Part shown: one piece after another, positions 59,718 to 64,000 of the stretch
Position numbering within the stretch: the first letter of the stretch is position 1
How the letters are laid out: each line of letters begins with the position of its first letter
Assembly (NCBI RefSeq): GCF_026151205.1
Contig: NC_087079.1
Coordinates: 4,917,230-4,981,229, forward strand
Direction of reading: 5' to 3'
From: Bolinopsis microptera
Lineage: Eukaryota > Ctenophora > Tentaculata > Lobata > Bolinopsidae
DNA length: 64,000 bases
Translations under genes and position numbers: made by a program
Notes under the pieces: model-generated
Told to the model about the DNA's origin: nothing
The model's input: only the letters and a program-made list of their open reading frames with translations
The model's database searches: none

Positions 59718-60260
59718 CTAAGCTCCAGCGGATTTAAAAAGGATGTGGTTATTATCGAGGGTGTTCATACCCCCATAACGCTCAAGGGTTTTCAATTGGG
59801 TCTGGTAGAACCCCTCTCTAGCTTCCATGGCCTTTTCCCTATCAGCTTTACTTATTTCAGGTTTAAATTCTAGAGCGTCCACTATAATAACAGAAAGGTG
59901 CGTACTAAGTGAAGAGTTATATAAGGCTACTGAACTAAAATCTAAATCATGATCAAAATCTAAAAAGTGATTTACTAACTTACAACTCCTGATACCTTTC
60001 TTAATGTGGCTCTTATGATTAGAAAATCTCTTAGGGAGATTAGAAGTAGTATATCCTACATACGACTGTTCACAAGTTCTACACTCTATTAAATAAATAA
60101 GGTTATTACTCTGACAAGTTATATATTTAGTAATAGGGAAAACTTGTTTGGAATGGTGACTACTAAATTTGGAACAAGGGGACAGGAAACTTTGCTTACA
60201 AACATAGCATTTTCCACAGGCATGGCACCCTGCGTTGTCAGCTTCCCGAACAGCCGGCAA
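59718..60260 (-). pseudogene. Penelope-like element C-terminus with GIY-YIG endonuclease
   Basis: A 180-codon minus-strand frame. The N-terminal part has a zinc-binding lead (CHACGKCYVCKQ), then the GIY-YIG fold: NNLIYLIECRTCEQSYVGYT, LPKRFSNHKSHI (catalytic-type Arg and the following helix), and the terminal REGFYQTQLKTLERYGGMN with the conserved Glu region and the L-x-T-x-x-x-x-G-M-N ending. This is the usual C-terminus of Penelope-like retroelements, where it nicks target DNA. The reverse transcriptase that should precede it is absent, the copy being cut at the (TA)n tract at 60268. The frame itself is intact. It may sit within an intron of the Kringle gene. Confidence 0.82.
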
Positions 60261-60267
60261 TATTGCA

Positions 60268-60275
60268 GCGTCTGG

Positions 60276-60302
<27 letters not shown>
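60268..60302. repeat. (TA)n microsatellite
   Basis: About 16 TA units at the 5' truncation point of the Penelope-like fragment; AT-rich tracts are common at insertion junctions of such elements. Confidence 0.95.
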
Positions 60303-60307
<5 letters not shown>

Positions 60308-61707
60308 GGTGCGTTGCAAAGTTTTATAAAAACCATTTAAAACTAGACGCCGTCATTGCCATGGTATCATTCTTCAAGTAACTTATCTTCCAGCCTTCTG
60401 GGTCACTTCCATTGGATACATGAGATTGTCAACTATCTTTACACACTGTAGATGTTAACCTTTCACAGCTTTAACTCCAATAATGAGTTAACTACCAACT
60501 CACTTAGTAGCTAGTCCCCTGGCCGAAATACCGTAAACATTGTTAAGTTATATGTCGCTAGCACTGTAAGTGTAAATCACATAATCCTTCATAAAACAAT
60601 ACTGCGCGGCGGTACAAGGAAACGGTCTACGAATAGCACAACAAGTAGACAAATCTCGGGAACATTTTTCTCCTGTTTCATGTTCTTATTCTCTTTACTG
60701 TCTTGTTTAAGAAACCAGTTCTATCGATTGCTTTCAGTTTAACGAGGAGATAAATCAGAAATTTGTTGACGATTACCACTCGTAGGTCCAAATTCCTTTT
60801 GGCACCCATCGAGTCTCAGTCCTAATCCAGTAATCCAGTGATCCATGAAGCTGTGACGTATGCTGTATAGTAACAGTATCTGAGACCCACAATCCAGTGA
60901 TCCGAGCCTCACATCCAATAATCGACAGTTTATTATTACTCAGATCACTGTAATAGTCCAGTAAACCAGTAACTAAGTAATTAAAGCATCAGCGAAGTTG
61001 GATCCTGTTTATGAATACACATTTTCAGATTAGAAATTGACCGGATATCCGGCTGAATCTGGTTCTGGCCGGATATCTGGCTTTAATGTCCGGTTCCGGT
61101 TTCGGTCCGGTTTCCAAGAATTTGGCCGGATATTCAACCGGAAATTTCTTTTTTAAATGTTTTCTATGTGCCAAACTTGAGATATCACTTCAAACACACG
61201 AAAATAGTGCTGTCGGACAAATATCGCTGTCGGACAGATCACAGATGTCGTGTTACCAACGAGACATTATGCGCGCAAACTGTTAGCATTTTACTAACGC
61301 GGCAAAGTGCAAGTGCAAATATTTCGTATTTTATATTGTATCTAACAACTATACTTTAGGAGTTTGATGTAAATGACTAAAGACTTAATACGTAATTTGA
61401 CGTAGTTTTTTGAGAGGTCGAATACTTTTAAACCGATCTTTATCGAATTTAACAACACTGAGCTATTTCCATTCTGTCCCCAACTTTTCTGGGGGTATCG
61501 CTTTTCTGGATTAACGCTTGTATGCTATTGTTTTGTGCAAGTGATTTTAAATCACGTACAGAAAATCGAGTATAATGTTCTAGGGATAATTTAGAAGAGA
61601 TAAGATAGTCCTATACTCATTTTTATTCGATTTTGCAAATCTTGGACCTCGCTTTTTGAAGATTTTTAGAAGGCTGTAAAAAACAGCGCACCATCAAATT
61701 CAATTCT
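60303..61707. other. No recognised gene; CCGGATAT-rich patch at 61040-61140
   Basis: CCGGATATCCGGC, GGCCGGATATCTGGC and GGCCGGATATTCAACCGG occur within 100 bp, a small cluster of palindromic CCGGATATCCGG motifs. CCAGTGATCC-like motifs recur near 60835-60905. No exon supported. Confidence 0.4.
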
Positions 61708-61895
61708 AACAAGAATTGCGCCCGTTGTTTCGTTTTGGCGGTCGCTAGATTTCCGTTCACTATAACTATAATAAATATAGGCTCCAATCAGCTCACTTCA
61801 TAATAATAATATTGATACACATCAGTACACTATTATACTACGCATGCCACGTACAAATTGGGCTTATTACCTATAATGCTATACATTACATAGCT
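61708..61895 (+). repeat. Dispersed repeat family B, copy 3 (truncated)
   Basis: Starts exactly like copies 1 and 2 (AACAAGAATTGCGCCCGTTG) and matches for about 190 bp (through GGGCTTATTACCTATAATGC), then diverges. All three copies share this end, so truncation is at the other side. Confidence 0.8.
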
Positions 61896-63415
61896 CTTTC
61901 TAGTCCCCTGCTACACGGCATGTAAACAGGGATTGGCTAGTTAGAGGCGGTCCGTGTAGGCCTTACAAATACACTGTGCTTTCAGCAATACTCATAGTAT
62001 GACTATGGGGGGGATCATGTTATTTTTTGTCCGTTATTGTCCGTTAACGAAAAAAAAACGGACAAAAATTGTAACTTTTGATTTAAATTTTCTCCACAAT
62101 TTGCAACAGGCTATTTGCAGAAATGGGTAGCCCGGTTAATGAGTATGACCATGGTCCTTTCTCAAACGTTTAATCCTCACTTAGGCACAAAGAATAGTCT
62201 ACACATTTTTTATTAACATAAAAAGGGATGAAAATCAATTCATTTATGAAAAATATCATGTAACAACTTTTCCATATTACTGGAGAGTAAAGTGATTTAG
62301 CACGCTCGCATTATAATACCATTTAAATACCTTGGCTGTTGAGTGCTGCGCGGAATAGCTGAAGGTGAGATTGTGCTCTGAGAATCCTCAAATTGTATCT
62401 AGTTTGATATTCCTCGTACTCCACTACATTTTAACCCAAGGTTCAATGTTTTATTAATGGGTAATGCATGATAGTGCGTTACCCATTATGATTAATGCAT
62501 AATGCAAATGATAATGGTCGTTATATCGCCAATAGGCCGGGTTAAGATTGTTTGTACTGTAGAATGGAATAATTAAGGTAACCATGTACGCGGTTGTGTT
62601 ATTATACTGCAATTTCAGATAATTCTCGTATTTTAATTTAGTATGATATTCCTGGCTCCCCGGTCCAGGTTCAAGACGATATTTTATTAATGGCTAATCG
62701 GTAATAGTCATTGGACGTTCTGTCGCCTCTCCGGATCATTACCCTCGACCTTTGTGAAGCTGGCCGCTGAGCCTGAACGATATGATTTAAACGATACCAG
62801 GTACACATTTGACATCTGATATATACTGGTGGAAGATGAATAATTAAAATTCCGCGGTAGTCCCTAGATAGCTTAGGACGTCAATTCTCTCAGACATCTC
62901 TTAGTGACCTTACATGTAGCTTGCTCTATTCCGTATAAAATGGTGTTGCCCGTTTTTCACAGCTAAACTAACTAAGCTGTGAAAAATAAGAATCCAAGCA
63001 GCTGGACGTTGAAAACGGTTTTATTCAAATTTTCCCGTTCTTAACGACAAAAAAAGATAAAAGATTTACTGTCTGTATTAGACAGAAAGTGTGATTTACC
63101 CACTATAAATCTAACAAGTGACTAGGTGAGCGGGCGGGCCGCAGCACTCTTGTTGTCGGAACCTATCTACAGTAACAACTATCTGTTTGGTCTACTGAGA
63201 AACCTATTTTGGTAGATCCATTGGCACTCAACAACTATGATGACATAGTATCTTGCTGTCCTGCATTGTCAAAGTTTTTAAAGTATTACTATTACCCACT
63301 AAATACTTAAATAGTTAATTTTATCACAATTTCCTTTCTACTCATAAGTTCACCAATAAAAACGTAAATAAAATTAGATAATTATATAACAAGACTGCCC
63401 GTTGAGTTTCCTATG
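61896..63415. other. No recognised gene
   Basis: Includes inverted TTTTTGTCCGTTA / AACGGACAAAAA motifs at 62024-62067 and a hairpin TTTTTCACAGCT / AGCTGTGAAAAA near 62953-62985. CTTGGCTGTTGAGTGCTGCG at 62331 resembles 51769. No exon or transposon terminus established. Confidence 0.35.
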
Positions 63416-63418
63416 AAG

Positions 63419-63550
63419 CAGTTGCCACGGTAACAGTTGCCACGGTAACAGTTGCCACGGTAACAGTTGCCACGGTAACAGTTGCCACGGTAACAGTTGC
63501 CACGGTAACAGTTGCCACGGTAACAGTTGCCACGGTAACAGTTGCCACGG
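63419..63550. repeat. 15-bp minisatellite
   Basis: Almost nine perfect copies of CAGTTGCCACGGTAA. Perfect identity suggests recent expansion. Confidence 0.96.
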
Positions 63551-64000
63551 AGAATAGCTGATAACTGATTAACTTTTTTAGTGCTTATTCGACCCTAGCT
63601 AGACGGTACGGAATGCGTCACGTGATGCGTGTAGACCGCTCCTCTATCGTTGTTTTGAGTACCCGATCCAAAACCAAATACTGGCGTTACACGAGACGTG
63701 GGAGCCTGTGAGCGTGTTAGTTTCCTGCAGAAGGTGTTATTTGCCTGTGGGAAAAGCGGTTATGCTGCGGTTCTAAGGTTAGTAGAGGCTATTAGAGCCT
63801 TTCCTTTGTTGTAGAGATGGCTAGTCCCTTCCTTTGCATAGGTTAGAAACATCCATGCACCTCTCGTTCGAGCCACCCACCCCACACCGCGTGGAGGTTC
63901 GGTGAGGTTTTTCGTGGGGCTTCATGTTTTAATAATACATACATGCTACATGAAGAGGTCTCCTCCTAATCTTTAGACTTTTAGAGTGGTCTGCACTCTG
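63551..64000. other. No recognised gene to the window edge
   Basis: Slightly more GC-rich than average and contains another CACGTG (63620). No open frame of interest is visible. Confidence 0.35.

Overview
The window is eukaryotic, almost certainly metazoan, and reads as a repeat-dense, AT-rich stretch of an invertebrate genome. Evidence for this: genes are split by short GT-AG introns whose phases agree from exon to exon; one gene encodes Kringle, TSP1 and sushi-like extracellular modules, an animal repertoire; there is a long TTAGGG array, the animal telomere repeat; and the mobile elements are of families common in animals (non-LTR retrotransposons, Penelope-like elements with GIY-YIG domains, EnSpm/CACTA-like and hAT transposons, short inverted-repeat elements). 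An early-branching invertebrate fits, but I cannot name the species. There are no operons, CRISPR arrays or other prokaryotic features.

Layout. 1-14 kb: mostly non-coding, dominated by tandem repeats (10-, 36-, 13-, 18- and 10-bp units), a 1.3-kb foldback element bounded by TTAA (7654-8978) and small inverted-repeat elements. 14-22.6 kb: a 5'-truncated non-LTR retrotransposon with an intact reverse transcriptase frame, a 25-bp minisatellite, a MITE, and remnants of another LINE and a Penelope-like element. 22.9-25 kb: two dispersed repeats side by side. 25.4-30.1 kb: a three-exon EnSpm-like transposase and a decayed retroelement C-terminus, all on the minus strand. 31.6-33.9 kb: a hAT element with recognisable terminal repeats and target duplication, lying between LINE pieces of opposite orientation. 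37-39 kb: a pair of 184-bp direct repeats around a small ORF, a two-exon gene for a 73-residue membrane protein, a tRNA-like sequence and a perfect 63-bp palindrome.

40-49 kb holds the main host gene. I could join nine exons on the plus strand, every junction GT-AG and phase-compatible, into a 534-codon frame. The predicted product has a beta-rich N-terminus, a Lys/Arg-rich segment, a long Pro/Ala/Ser/Gln-rich linker, a coiled coil and an unrecognised helical C-terminus. Its third intron carries about 1.1 kb of TTAGGG repeat with an embedded, homogeneous TTGGGG block. 49.5-51.2 kb repeats the 23.3-25.0 kb element in inverted orientation. 52.7-54.7 kb is compositionally odd, with inflated homopolymers, and may be poor-quality consensus. 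55.8-59.2 kb encodes part of a secreted or membrane mosaic protein (Kringle, TSP1, sushi-like). The rest holds a Penelope-like GIY-YIG fragment, a third copy of a dispersed repeat and a 15-bp minisatellite.

The host genes show no evident shared pathway. The transposon ORFs are independent insertions, several broken. All functional statements rest on reading motifs by eye; no database search was possible.
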